A DNA stretch of 64,000 nt from Rariloculus sp963665575 (GTDB taxonomy: Bacteria; Pseudomonadota; Gammaproteobacteria; Steroidobacterales; Rariloculaceae): assembly GCA_963665575.2 (NCBI GenBank), contig CAXXDW010000005.1:186001-250000 (forward strand), given 5' to 3'. Numbering within the stretch: position 1 is the first letter of the stretch; the number at the start of each line of letters is the position of its first letter. A program made the translations under genes and the position numbers. A model generated the notes under the pieces. It saw only the letters and a list, made by a program, of their open reading frames with translations. It was not told the DNA's origin and searched no databases. Below, one piece after another: positions 25,198 to 34,414 of the stretch.

Positions 25198-27708
25198 ATG
25201 CGAGCCATGGTCATCGTGCTTCTCGCGGCGCTCGCTGCCGCGTGCACGGATTCCACACGGGACAACCCGGCACCGGAACACGCCGAGACAGTGACCGCCG
25301 AACCGAACGACACCGCGGAGCGCTCCGGCGAACGTTCGGGCGTGACGGGCGATGCCGCAGGGGCGAACCGCGCGAGCGCGCAGTCCGCGGCGCCAGCCGG
25401 GCAAGCAGGCAGCCAGTCCGGGAACGAGGCGGCTCGCGCGAGCGCCGAGGCGGCCGCGGTGGATGCCCAGGTACGCCAGTGGATGGCGCAACTTGGCCTC
25501 GAGCAGAAGGCCCGTCTCGTCAGCGGTTCACGCGGCGACCCCGAGAGCCTCGAGCAGGACATCGACCGGGTCCCCGGCGCGGCGGGCTACACGGTTGCGC
25601 TTCCCGAACTCGGCATTCGCGACGCGGTTCTCGCCGACGGGCCGGCGGGCCTGCGCATCCTGCCGCAGCGCGAAGACGACGCTGCGACCTACTATGCGAC
25701 GGCGTTCCCGGTGGCGACGGCGCTCGCGTCGACCTGGGATGTCGATCTCGTCGAACAGGTCGGTATCGCAATGGGCGAGGAGATCAGGGAGTACGGCGTT
25801 GATGTGTTTCTCGCGCCGGGTATGAACCTGCACCGCAATCCGCTCGGGGGTCGCAATTTCGAGTATTTCTCCGAAGACCCGCTGTTGTCCGGGACGATGG
25901 CCGCGGCCGTGGTCAACGGCGTGGAGTCCAACGGCGTCGGCGCGACGATCAAGCACTACCTCGCCAATAACCAGGAAACGAACCGTCAGCTCATCGACAC
26001 GCTGATCAACGAACGCACGCTGCGCGAAGTCTACCTGCGCGGCTGGGAAATCGCCGTCGAACGCTCGCAACCCTGGGCGATCATGAGCGCCTACAACCAG
26101 ATCAACGGCAGCCCCGTGTCGGAGTCGCGCGATCTGCTGACTACGGTGCTTCGGGACGAATGGGGCTTCGAAGGCGTGGTCATGACCGACTGGTTTGCCG
26201 GCGATGACCCGGTCGCCCAGATGAAGGCCGGCAACAATCTGCTGATGCCGGGTGTGCCCGAGCGCAGCGAGGCGATTCGCCGCGCGCTTGAGACCGGCGA
26301 ACTCACCGAGGCGGAACTCGATCTCAACGTAGAACGCATCCTGACGATGGTTGCGCGGTCGCGTTCGCAGCAACGGTATGCGTACAGCAACGAGCCGGAC
26401 CTCGAGGGGCACGCCGCAACGGCGCGCGCGGCCGCGGCCGAGGGCACGGTGCTGCTCAAGAACGACGGCGCGGCGCTGCCGCTGGCGGACAACGAAAGAA
26501 ACATCGCCGCTTTCGGCGCGACCTCGTACGAGTTCATTGCGGGCGGTTCCGGCAGCGGTGACGTCAACGAGGCCTATACCGTCTCGCTGGTACAGGGGCT
26601 CGATGAGGCGGGTTTCGAGATCGACGCGGAACTCGCGCAAACCTATGCCGACTATCGCGCTGTCGAGGAGGCCAAACTGCCGGTGCCCGAGTTCTTTTTC
26701 GAACTCGTGCCGCTGATTCCCGAAATGCCGCTCGATCCGGCCGCGATCGACCGGGCCGCGCAGACCGCCGACCTTGCCGTAGTCACGATCGGACGCAATT
26801 CCGGCGAGTTCCAGGATCGCGAGATCGAGGCCGACTTCGATCTGAGCCAGGCCGAGCAGGCGATGCTCGCCGACGTTTCGGCAGCGTTCCGCGCCGAGCA
26901 GAAGAAGGTGGTCGTGATCCTCAATGTCGGCAACGTGATCGAAACCGCGAGCTGGCGCGAACACGCCGACGCGATCATCCTGCCCTGGCAGGGCGGACAG
27001 GAGGCCGGGCACGCTGTTGTCGACGTGCTCACGGGCAGGGTCAACCCGTCGGGCAAGTTGCCGACGTCCTTCCCGCTCGCCTACGGCGACGTACCGTCGG
27101 CGGCCTCGGCGATGAGCTTTCCGGGTATTGAACTGTCGGAAGAGGAGGTGCCCGGGTTCGGGGCCTTGTCGCGCGGCAGGCCGGCGGAGGTCGAGTATCG
27201 CGATGGCCTCTTCGTCGGTTACCGCTACTACGACACGTTTGATGTGGAGCCGGCCTGGCCCTTCGGTCACGGCCTGTCCTACACCACGTTCGAGGTGGAC
27301 GCGGTGCAGCCCACACTCACCGATTCCGGCTACCGCACCGCCGTGACGGTTACGAATACCGGCGACTTCGCCGGCAAGGTAGTCGTGCAGGTTTACGTCG
27401 AAGCGCCGTCGGAGCGGCTTGTCAAGCCGGTTCGGGAACTGCGGGCCTATGCCAAGAGCGCATTGCTCGAGCCCGGCCAGTCGCAGACGCTTGAAATCGA
27501 CGTCCGGGTCGAGGATCTCGCCTCGTTCGACCCGGACGCGCGCGCATGGATCGTGGACCCGGGCGAGTACCGGTTCCACGTCGCGACATCATCGCGGGAT
27601 ATACGCCAGAGCTTCTCCGTCGAACGGGCCGAATCTCTGCGCGCGAAGGAAGCGATTGCCGACCTGCGCCACGAGCGCGTCGTCGAGGAACTGGTGCCGG
27701 GCCGTTAA
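25198..27708 (+). CDS. glycoside hydrolase family 3 beta-glycosidase lipoprotein
   Basis: 836 residues. A lipobox LAAAC marks a lipoprotein and is followed by an Ala/Ser/Gln-rich linker. The (alpha/beta) barrel has GMNLHRNPLGGRNFEYFSED and IKHYLANNQETNR; the nucleophile Asp331 lies in VVMTDWFAG. The alpha/beta sandwich and a C-terminal fibronectin-III-like domain (YVEAPSERLVKPVRELRAY) follow. Substrates are likely beta-linked glucosides or xylosides at the cell surface. The start has a GGGAG ribosome site. Its end overlaps the convergent hemerythrin-like gene by four bases. Confidence 0.92.
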   Translation: MRAMVIVLLAALAAACTDSTRDNPAPEHAETVTAEPNDTAERSGERSGVTGDAAGANRASAQSAAPAGQAGSQSGNEAARASAEAAAVDAQVRQWMAQLGLEQKARLVSGSRGDPESLEQDIDRVPGAAGYTVALPELGIRDAVLADGPAGLRILPQREDDAATYYATAFPVATALASTWDVDLVEQVGIAMGEEIREYGVDVFLAPGMNLHRNPLGGRNFEYFSEDPLLSGTMAAAVVNGVESNGVGATIKHYLANNQETNRQLIDTLINERTLREVYLRGWEIAVERSQPWAIMSAYNQINGSPVSESRDLLTTVLRDEWGFEGVVMTDWFAGDDPVAQMKAGNNLLMPGVPERSEAIRRALETGELTEAELDLNVERILTMVARSRSQQRYAYSNEPDLEGHAATARAAAAEGTVLLKNDGAALPLADNERNIAAFGATSYEFIAGGSGSGDVNEAYTVSLVQGLDEAGFEIDAELAQTYADYRAVEEAKLPVPEFFFELVPLIPEMPLDPAAIDRAAQTADLAVVTIGRNSGEFQDREIEADFDLSQAEQAMLADVSAAFRAEQKKVVVILNVGNVIETASWREHADAIILPWQGGQEAGHAVVDVLTGRVNPSGKLPTSFPLAYGDVPSAASAMSFPGIELSEEEVPGFGALSRGRPAEVEYRDGLFVGYRYYDTFDVEPAWPFGHGLSYTTFEVDAVQPTLTDSGYRTAVTVTNTGDFAGKVVVQVYVEAPSERLVKPVRELRAYAKSALLEPGQSQTLEIDVRVEDLASFDPDARAWIVDPGEYRFHVATSSRDIRQSFSVERAESLRAKEAIADLRHERVVEELVPGR

Positions 27709-28295
27709 CCGCGGTCGAGCATGACCGGGATGATCAGGTCTTCCTCGTCGCCGAGGTGGCGCAGCAAGCGCCGGAACGTCGTCTCGCTGCAGGCGATGTA
27801 GCGGTCGGCAGCGTGACGCGTGGCGTCGTCCGCATTCTCGCCGCGAATTGCCTCGAAGAAGGCGTTGACGGTCGTTACGACCTCGGAGATTCCCTCGTGC
27901 AGCAGTTCGTGGTCGGCCGCGAGTGCGTCGAAACCGGGTGCCAGCCGCTCTTCGGCGGCGCGGAACGCCGGGAAGTAGTGGTAGTCCTCGATCTGGTGAT
28001 GCCCGTGCAGGTGCGCCAGGAAATTCTGCAGGCGCGGCGCGAGCCAGCTCGCAAAGACCATCGCTTCGCTGCGCCCTTCGCGGTAATCGTCGCCTGCGGA
28101 CTTAAGCGCCGTGCTCTGGTGGCGGAACCAGTCGTGCTTGTCGAGCCAGAACTCGGCGACCGGCGACGGTCTGGATCTCCAGGTTTCGCGCGGAAACTTG
28201 TCGAGCAGCACGCGCAACTCGGCCGGCCAGCCCGTGCGGCTGTCGAGATCGAGACTCGCGAGGTCTCGAGTCTTGCGCAGTGCGTTTTCGGTCAT
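27705..28295 (-). CDS. hemerythrin HHE-domain protein
   Basis: A 196-residue helical protein with the metal-ligand pattern of HHE domains: DKHDWFRHQS, HLHGHHQIEDYHYFPAF, ADHELLHEG and HLGDEEDLIIP. These bind a di-iron centre that reversibly takes up O2 or NO, or senses iron and oxygen. The start codon overlaps the stop of the MauG-like gene by four bases (ATGA), so the two are probably translated together. The C-terminal stop overlaps the convergent GH3 gene. Confidence 0.88.
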   Translation of the reverse strand: MTENALRKTRDLASLDLDSRTGWPAELRVLLDKFPRETWRSRPSPVAEFWLDKHDWFRHQSTALKSAGDDYREGRSEAMVFASWLAPRLQNFLAHLHGHHQIEDYHYFPAFRAAEERLAPGFDALAADHELLHEGISEVVTTVNAFFEAIRGENADDATRHAADRYIACSETTFRRLLRHLGDEEDLIIPVMLDRG

Positions 28296-29830
28296 TGGGC
28301 TCTGGAGATCGTCAGCCGTGCGGGAGGGGATTCGTTCTGCGCGGCGTCGCGTGCGAGCAGAGTATAGGTTACGGACGACGCCAGCGGTGGATCGGCATCC
28401 ACGAAGGACGTCGCGGTAAGCAGCGCGATGACGCTGCCGTCGCGCGCAAGGACGTAGTCGACGACGCCGGTGTTGTCCGCGGGGGAGTCCCAGCTCAGCC
28501 TGAGCGAGTTTTCCCCGGCAGTCGCCCCGAGGTTGCGTGGCGCGACGGGCGGTAGCGCATCGGCGCCGTGGCGTTCGGTCCTGAGTGCAGGTCGATCGAA
28601 CGGGAATCGTTCGTCGCGTACGCGCGGATCGGTCAGCGCGTTTTCGAGAAACGCGCGGATATCGCCCTCTGTCACGTTGCTCATGTTGAAGGCATAGTTG
28701 CCTCCGCCCGGGATCACGTCGCGCTCGGCCAAGACCGCGCCCGTGCGGTAAAAGCCGATGGCGGCGCCGAGCGTCTGAAACTCCCCTGTGTGCATGAACC
28801 GGGGCCTGAGGCCCACGTTCCTGAGGCTCGGCACCCGAACTTCGCCTGCATCTTCGGGATCGCCCGTAACGGCCTGCCGGCCAGGGTCGTAGTCGGCGCG
28901 TCTCAGCCCGATGTTGAAGTAGTCGTTGTTAGTGAACAATGGCGCTTCGTGGCACTTGACGCACTGAAAGTCCTGCATCGCCTGCCAGCCGAGGATTTCG
29001 ACCTCGCTCATCGCGTCGGAATCGCCCGCCTGGTGGCGGTCCCATGGCGTCTGATTCGGCAGAAGCGTCCGTTCGTAGCTCGCGATCGCGAACGCGATGC
29101 GCACCGGGGTAATCGCCGGGTCGCCGAACGCGTCGGCGAAGAGCTTCGGATAGTCAGGCGAGTCGCGAAGCGCCGTGGCGAGGTCGTCGGGCAGATCGCT
29201 TGCGACACCCAGCGGAGTCGCTCGGACAAGCTTGCTTGTGAGTTCCTGCCAGGTCCGTCCGTGCTTTGCCATTTCGGCCTCGTTCGAGAGCGCCGCAAGT
29301 GCCTGGTTCTCGAGTGCTCCGCCTGCTTCGATCGCGATCCGTCCCGTCAGGGGGTCGCGGAACTCGCCTGCCGCGCTGCCGTCCCAGAACGCTTCACTGG
29401 CCCATAACGAACCGAAATTGGACAAGCTCAGGCGAGACGTAACCTGGCGTTCGAAGCCGAAGACGGGGTGCTCAGTCGGTCGGCCGTGGCTGTCGAGGCT
29501 CACGATTCCAGGCGAGCCCCTGACATCGTCTATCGTGCCGGGATCCGTACCCGGATGTCTGCCCATGCGGGGGTCCACGCCACCGGCGGCGGGAACGTGG
29601 CAGGTACCGCAGGCGACAGTGTTGTCGCTCGACAATTGCTCGTCCCAGAACAGGATCTTGCCGAGAACGCGCTTCTCTTCAGTAAGCGGGTTTTCAACAG
29701 GCACGGGCGCGGGCGGCAGTTCCGCAACCGCCGCCGTGACACAGCATGCCGACGCCGCCACGGCCAGTGCGGCAGCTTGCGCGATGAGACGCGCTTTGTT
29801 CGATTCCTGGCGCATCGTGATGGGTCGCAT
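28292..29830 (-). CDS. MauG-like dihaem cytochrome c peroxidase with C-terminal fibronectin-III-like domain
   Basis: About 512 residues, exported (leader ending VTAAVAE). Two haem-c motifs are present: CGTCH near residue 73 and CVKCH near residue 288, as in bacterial cytochrome c peroxidases and MauG. The region FGSLWASEAFWDGSAAGEF, the segment NVGLRPRFMHTGEF and GDIRAFLENALTD are also typical. After residue ~430 an Ig/FnIII-like segment is appended (NSLRLSWDSPADNTGVVDYVLARDG), unusual for the family and perhaps used for docking. The start is uncertain between ATG 29830 and 29815; a longer version would run into the upstream hydrolase gene. Confidence 0.88.
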   Translation of the reverse strand: MRPITMRQESNKARLIAQAAALAVAASACCVTAAVAELPPAPVPVENPLTEEKRVLGKILFWDEQLSSDNTVACGTCHVPAAGGVDPRMGRHPGTDPGTIDDVRGSPGIVSLDSHGRPTEHPVFGFERQVTSRLSLSNFGSLWASEAFWDGSAAGEFRDPLTGRIAIEAGGALENQALAALSNEAEMAKHGRTWQELTSKLVRATPLGVASDLPDDLATALRDSPDYPKLFADAFGDPAITPVRIAFAIASYERTLLPNQTPWDRHQAGDSDAMSEVEILGWQAMQDFQCVKCHEAPLFTNNDYFNIGLRRADYDPGRQAVTGDPEDAGEVRVPSLRNVGLRPRFMHTGEFQTLGAAIGFYRTGAVLAERDVIPGGGNYAFNMSNVTEGDIRAFLENALTDPRVRDERFPFDRPALRTERHGADALPPVAPRNLGATAGENSLRLSWDSPADNTGVVDYVLARDGSVIALLTATSFVDADPPLASSVTYTLLARDAAQNESPPARLTISRAQ

Positions 29831-29909
29831 GGCTTGTCGCTCAGGCAGGGCGAATGAGTTCAATCCAAATGTTGCCATCTGCTGCGGGCCATCGGTACAG
29901 CTTCGATCG

Positions 29910-31955
29910 CTACCGCGGTGCCGGTACCAGAGCGTCCCAGTGCGCGGTCGCGCGGCGGACGATTTCCGGCACGTCCTCGGCAAGAAGGTAGCCCTGGTCG
30001 ACGAGCCCGGTGGAATACTGCGCTACGCGGCCGATGTACGCATCGCGGCCAGCGTAACGTTCGAGAATGGCCGGGCGCGGATCCTGGCGCCGCTCGCGCT
30101 CGTCGGCTGTCGCGGCGAAGGGGATGTACCCGCCGAGCAGGCTCACGAGTTCGTCCTCGGGACCGACGGCTGGATCGAACAGGTTCCAGCCGGTGTAGGT
30201 CGCGAGCGGCACGGCGAGGTCCGGCGAGCGCAGTCCCGCGGTCTCGTTGCCGTCTGCATCGACCTGCGGTAGCCGCAGGGGGTAGGCCGGACCGAGCGTC
30301 GGCGGCTCGATCGTGGCGACGCCATCAGTCCTGAATCCCGGCCCGAAATCCAGTCCCGCCACGGGTTCGATGTGGCCGGGCGTCGATACGCCGGGTATGT
30401 CCGGAAACTCCAGGTGCCCGAGCGCCGCGAGCGTCCCGTCGGCGAGCTTCGGATAACTGCTCGGCGGCGGTTCGACGTCGTCGGCGATCCATGCGTCGAG
30501 CGCGATCAGCAGTGCGCGCAGGAACCACGTGTATTCGTTCGGGTTGGCCGGGAGCTGGCCCTGGCCAATGCGTGGAGGGAACGCTGCCGGGCCGTGTTGG
30601 GTGCCGGCAAGCAGATAGATGCGTTCATTGTTGAGCGGCTGCACGTCTTCTGCATCGAGCGAGATGTGCGTGAGCGCGGCGGTGCTGCGCCAGTATTCGT
30701 TCGACGAGTTCGTGTGAAAGACTTTCGGCAAGTGTTCAGGCGCGATGCCGGCCAGCAGTCCGTCGGTCAGGCCGCCGCAGCCTTCGCACTCGCCCCAGGC
30801 TGGTTGCGTCTGCTCGCGGCTCATGAACGGGAAGATCGCGCTCGGATAGAAGAAACTCCAGCTCGCGCGCGACGGTTGCGCGAAACGGTTGTTGAAGCTG
30901 CCCCTGGCGCCGCCGGCGATATGCGGTATCGCGCCGTCAAATACCCTGCGTTGCCGCTCGTCCGCGTTGAATCCGTCGTAGAGGAAGGTCCGAACGAGCC
31001 GACCGCTTTGCGAGGCGCCGAACACGATTGCGCGGTCGAAGGCGTCGGCGCTGACGGCGAGTTCGGCGGCGCCGTCGTGCTTGAGTGTCGAGACGGCGTC
31101 GCGGATGGCTGCGAGCCCGAGTCCCGCGATGCCAGGATTCTCGGACTCGTAGACGACTTCGTAGATGCGGTGCGGCTCGAAGCCGCCGCTCAGGTACACC
31201 ATGCCGCGGTCGGGAACGATTTCTCCGTCTTCGAGCCGGCCGAAACCCCAATGCGTTCGATCGATCGCTTGTCTTTCGCCGCCGGGCTTGTCGCGCACGG
31301 TCATGACGTTGGCCGGGTTGTCCGGATCGGCGACGGGGTAGGGGACATGGCCGCGGTCGCCAAGCCCCTGGCTCGACACGCGTTCGCGGACGATGAAGTC
31401 GCTGCGCACGAGGCCGCTCGCCGAATGGCCTCCGGCGCCGGCCTGCGGAACGCTGACGCGCAACATGCCATCGGCCTGCGGGACGTCGAATTGCCAGCCG
31501 ACCCAAAGCAGCGAGTAGCCGTGCCGCTGCAGGAAGCCGTCGCCGAAGTCGGCGGCGGACTCGGGGTCCGGGCTGCCCGACGCCATGTTGAATCGCGACA
31601 GCATGAGTTTGCGGCCGCGGTTTGCGACATCGAACAGCAACGTCCCGTTGCCGCGTTCGGCATCCACGGGCCTGATCAGGAAGAAGTCGGCCGAGAACTC
31701 GACCGCGCCGTCTTCGTTGCGCGGCGCGTGAGCGATGTCCCTGACGATTCGATTGGCGGCAGCTTCGGGGTCGACGGCGAAGTGCATCGTCCCGGCGACC
31801 TTCTCGAACGCGCCGGCGTCACCGAAGTGCTGACCACCGGCGATCTCGCCTTGAGAGGTCACTTCGATACGCGTCACTTCGGCCGCCGCGGGGACTGCCA
31901 ACATGGCGGCCGCGGCGAGTGCGGCAAGACGCACAAAGCAGTTGTTCGTATTCAT
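29910..31955 (-). CDS. large secreted alpha/beta-hydrolase domain protein
   Basis: 681 residues with a signal peptide (leader ending VPAAAE). The predicted nucleophile elbow is GASQSGR and the surrounding pattern (TLLFDVANRGRK, GWQFDVPQ, YLLAGTQHGP) matches the Abhydrolase_10 group of proteobacterial secreted hydrolases. Substrate and reaction are unknown; esters of plant or lipid origin are plausible. ATG 31955 is chosen over a TTG six bases upstream. It ends 79 bp before the MauG-like gene on the same strand and is divergent from glyA. Confidence 0.82.
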   Translation of the reverse strand: MNTNNCFVRLAALAAAAMLAVPAAAEVTRIEVTSQGEIAGGQHFGDAGAFEKVAGTMHFAVDPEAAANRIVRDIAHAPRNEDGAVEFSADFFLIRPVDAERGNGTLLFDVANRGRKLMLSRFNMASGSPDPESAADFGDGFLQRHGYSLLWVGWQFDVPQADGMLRVSVPQAGAGGHSASGLVRSDFIVRERVSSQGLGDRGHVPYPVADPDNPANVMTVRDKPGGERQAIDRTHWGFGRLEDGEIVPDRGMVYLSGGFEPHRIYEVVYESENPGIAGLGLAAIRDAVSTLKHDGAAELAVSADAFDRAIVFGASQSGRLVRTFLYDGFNADERQRRVFDGAIPHIAGGARGSFNNRFAQPSRASWSFFYPSAIFPFMSREQTQPAWGECEGCGGLTDGLLAGIAPEHLPKVFHTNSSNEYWRSTAALTHISLDAEDVQPLNNERIYLLAGTQHGPAAFPPRIGQGQLPANPNEYTWFLRALLIALDAWIADDVEPPPSSYPKLADGTLAALGHLEFPDIPGVSTPGHIEPVAGLDFGPGFRTDGVATIEPPTLGPAYPLRLPQVDADGNETAGLRSPDLAVPLATYTGWNLFDPAVGPEDELVSLLGGYIPFAATADERERRQDPRPAILERYAGRDAYIGRVAQYSTGLVDQGYLLAEDVPEIVRRATAHWDALVPAPR

Positions 31956-32245
31956 GGCCAAGCAGAATAGGGGGTCCGTAGGGGCGGGGCAATAGCCGGC
32001 CCGCCGCTTCGATTGTGCTGCCGCGGGTGGTGTTTACAGTACAGTTGCGAGGCGGCATTCCTCCAGGGTCTCTGACGCTCGCCGTGCATGTCCCGACGCC
32101 GGATACGCCGCGACCGTGTTCGGCGTCATCCGGCAGGCGCGCTCACGCGGGCGGTTCGCATCCACGGTCCTGCGAACAGTCCGGTAGAATAGCGCGCGCC
32201 GCCGGCGGTCCCGCCGTCCCGGCAAGTCGATTCCAGGGAGAAACC

Positions 32246-33499
32246 ATGTCGTCACCGTCTGCGCTTGAAGCCGCCGACCCGGATATCCACGAACTCGTCT
32301 GCAGGGAAGCCGAACGGCAGGATGAGTGCATCCGCCTGATTGCGTCGGAGAACTACGTGTCCTCGGCGGTCCTCGAGGCGACCGGATCGGTGCTTTGCAA
32401 CAAGTATTCGGAGGGCTATCCGGGGCGCAGATACTACGAAGGGCAGGACTTCATCGACCGGGTCGAGACGCTCGCGATCGAGCGTGCGAAGGCCCTGTTC
32501 GGCGCGGCGCACGCGAATGTGCAGCCGTATTCGGGATCCCCGGCCAACCAGGCCGTGTACATGGCGCTGCTCGAGGCCGGTGACACGGTCATGGGGCTCG
32601 GGTTGCCGTTCGGCGGCCACATTACCCATGGCTTGAACGTGAATTTTTCGGGCCGGATCTACAGGTCCGTGGGCTACGAGGTCGATCGGGAGACCCATCG
32701 CATCGATCTCAATGCAGTCGAGGATCTCGCGCATCGGGAGCGGCCAAAACTCATTTTTTGTGGCGGTACGGCCTACCCGCGGACCTGGGATTTCGCGGGC
32801 TTCGCCGAGATCGCCTCGGCCGTGGGCGCGGTGCTCGTCGCCGACATCGCCCACATCTCCGGTCTCGTGGTCGCGGGCGCCCACCCGCATCCATTTCCGC
32901 ACGCCAGCATCGTCACGACGACAACCCACAAGACGCTGCGCGGCCCGCGCGGCGGGATGATTCTTTCCGACGGAGCGCATGCGAAGGAACTCGACCGTGC
33001 GGTGTTCCCCGGATTACAGGGCGGACCGCACGATCACACGACGGCGGCGATCGCGGTCGCCTTGCGCGAAGCGGCCACGGAAGAGTTCAGATCCTATGCG
33101 CACCGGATCGTCGCGAACGCCAATGCGCTTGCCGAGGCACTGGCAGGCTACGGTTTCAGGTTGATCTCCGGCGGAACCGACAACCACCTGATCCTCATGG
33201 ACGTCACGCCGCGCGGCATCAACGGCAAGCCTGCGGCCCAGGCGCTCAACCGCGCCGGTATCGAGTGCAACTACAACACGGTACCGTTCGATTCGCGCAA
33301 GCCCTTCGACCCGAGTGGATTGAGGATTGGAACGCCGGCTGTCACGTCGCGCGGCATGCTCGAGAAGGACATGCCGCTGATTGCCGCATGGATCGATCGC
33401 GTCATTGCCAACGCAGATGACGACTCCGAGATCGGTCGGGTTCGTGCCGAGGTGACCGAGTTTTGTCGAGGGTTCCCGGCGCCCGGTATCCGCGTCTGA
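32246..33499 (+). CDS. glyA: serine hydroxymethyltransferase
   Basis: A cytoplasmic PLP enzyme of 417 residues interconverting serine and glycine with transfer of a one-carbon unit to tetrahydrofolate. Family landmarks: ASENYVSSAV, NKYSEGYPG, GG-HITHG, and the PLP lysine at residue 229 in THKTLRGPRGG, matching the E. coli position. ATG 32246 has a GGGAG site five bases upstream. A one-carbon partner, metF, lies 3.8 kb away. Confidence 0.97.
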   Translation: MSSPSALEAADPDIHELVCREAERQDECIRLIASENYVSSAVLEATGSVLCNKYSEGYPGRRYYEGQDFIDRVETLAIERAKALFGAAHANVQPYSGSPANQAVYMALLEAGDTVMGLGLPFGGHITHGLNVNFSGRIYRSVGYEVDRETHRIDLNAVEDLAHRERPKLIFCGGTAYPRTWDFAGFAEIASAVGAVLVADIAHISGLVVAGAHPHPFPHASIVTTTTHKTLRGPRGGMILSDGAHAKELDRAVFPGLQGGPHDHTTAAIAVALREAATEEFRSYAHRIVANANALAEALAGYGFRLISGGTDNHLILMDVTPRGINGKPAAQALNRAGIECNYNTVPFDSRKPFDPSGLRIGTPAVTSRGMLEKDMPLIAAWIDRVIANADDDSEIGRVRAEVTEFCRGFPAPGIRV

Positions 33500-33681
33500 G
33501 CGGCGTTCCTGCGAGTGTTGTCCGGGCGGCGCGGGCAAGCGGCCGCAAGGCACTGCCCTTGCCCTGCGGGAGACGGTACGACTCTCCTTGCGGTCTTGCG
33601 AAGCAGGAACTCGCGCGGGCAACGGCGGTCGTCACCCCCCGGCATCCGGCGGACGCTCTGGCTACCGGCGGACGCTCGCGG

Positions 33682-33701
33682 CGCCCGGCCGTCAAGCCGG
33701 G
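33682..33701. terminator. hairpin between convergent glyA and yceI
   Basis: GCCCGGC and GCCGGGC form a 7-bp stem with a 6-base loop directly after the yceI stop. No T-run, so termination is weakly supported. The adjacent interval also holds a short direct repeat (CCGGCGGACGCTC twice). Confidence 0.35.
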
Positions 33702-34268
33702 CTACTGAGTCAGATTCAGGTTGATCGAGACGTCGACGTCCTCGCCGACCCAGGTCGTGTCGTTCCAGCCTGCGCCGACACCGTAGCGGAAACGGTTGAT
33801 CGAAAACTCGCCCGCGAATTTCGCGCTGCCGTCGCCGGCGTCAGTGAAGCTGAAATGCAGCGTCACCGGCCGCGTGTTTCCCCTGAGCGTGAGCTGGCCG
33901 ACTGCGTCGTACGTGCCGTCATCGAGAGCCACGATGCTCTCCGACTCGAAGGTTGCTTCGGGATATTGGCTGCTGTCGAACCAGTCGCCATCGATCAGCG
34001 CGGCGTCGCGATCATGATCGCGCGTGTTGACGGAGTCGGTCTGCACAATTCCGACGACACTGCCGCCTTCGGGAGAGGCGGGATCGAAGCTGATCGTCGC
34101 GTCGAAGGTCCCGAACCGTCCCGTGAACTTCGTACCCTGCTGGACGCCCACGAACGATAACGTGCTCGTTGTCTTGTCGACGTTCCAGTCGGCAGCAAAC
34201 GTGGTGCCCGCGTAGCAGAACGCCGCCGCGGCGATCATCAGTGCGCTAGTGTGACTCAGTCGTTGCAT
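33702..34268 (-). CDS. yceI: YceI-family periplasmic protein
   Basis: 188 residues, signal peptide ending near GTTFAAD. The mature form opens DWNVDKTTSTLSFVGVQQGT and contains LRGNTRPVTLHFSF and the final beta segment, the lipocalin-like YceI fold that binds polyisoprenoids or ubiquinone-like lipids. Start 34268 gives a normal leader. Convergent with glyA. Confidence 0.92.
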   Translation of the reverse strand: MQRLSHTSALMIAAAAFCYAGTTFAADWNVDKTTSTLSFVGVQQGTKFTGRFGTFDATISFDPASPEGGSVVGIVQTDSVNTRDHDRDAALIDGDWFDSSQYPEATFESESIVALDDGTYDAVGQLTLRGNTRPVTLHFSFTDAGDGSAKFAGEFSINRFRYGVGAGWNDTTWVGEDVDVSINLNLTQ

Positions 34269-34414
34269 CTGTCTTCCCGCCTCTGTCTGTATGGTCAGCC
34301 TGTGGCGTCCCGTGGCAAGCGCCCGCTGCATTCAAGGTGCGACGCGGAGATTCGCCACGGCATTCCAGCGGGCATTATCGTAGCGCGCTCAGTCGCGCGC
34401 AAATGGGTGCGAAA

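Noticed and set aside
31956..32245. glycine riboswitch or clear promoter before glyA
   Set aside because: No riboswitch core seen; a TAGAAT at 32185 has no well-spaced -35 partner.
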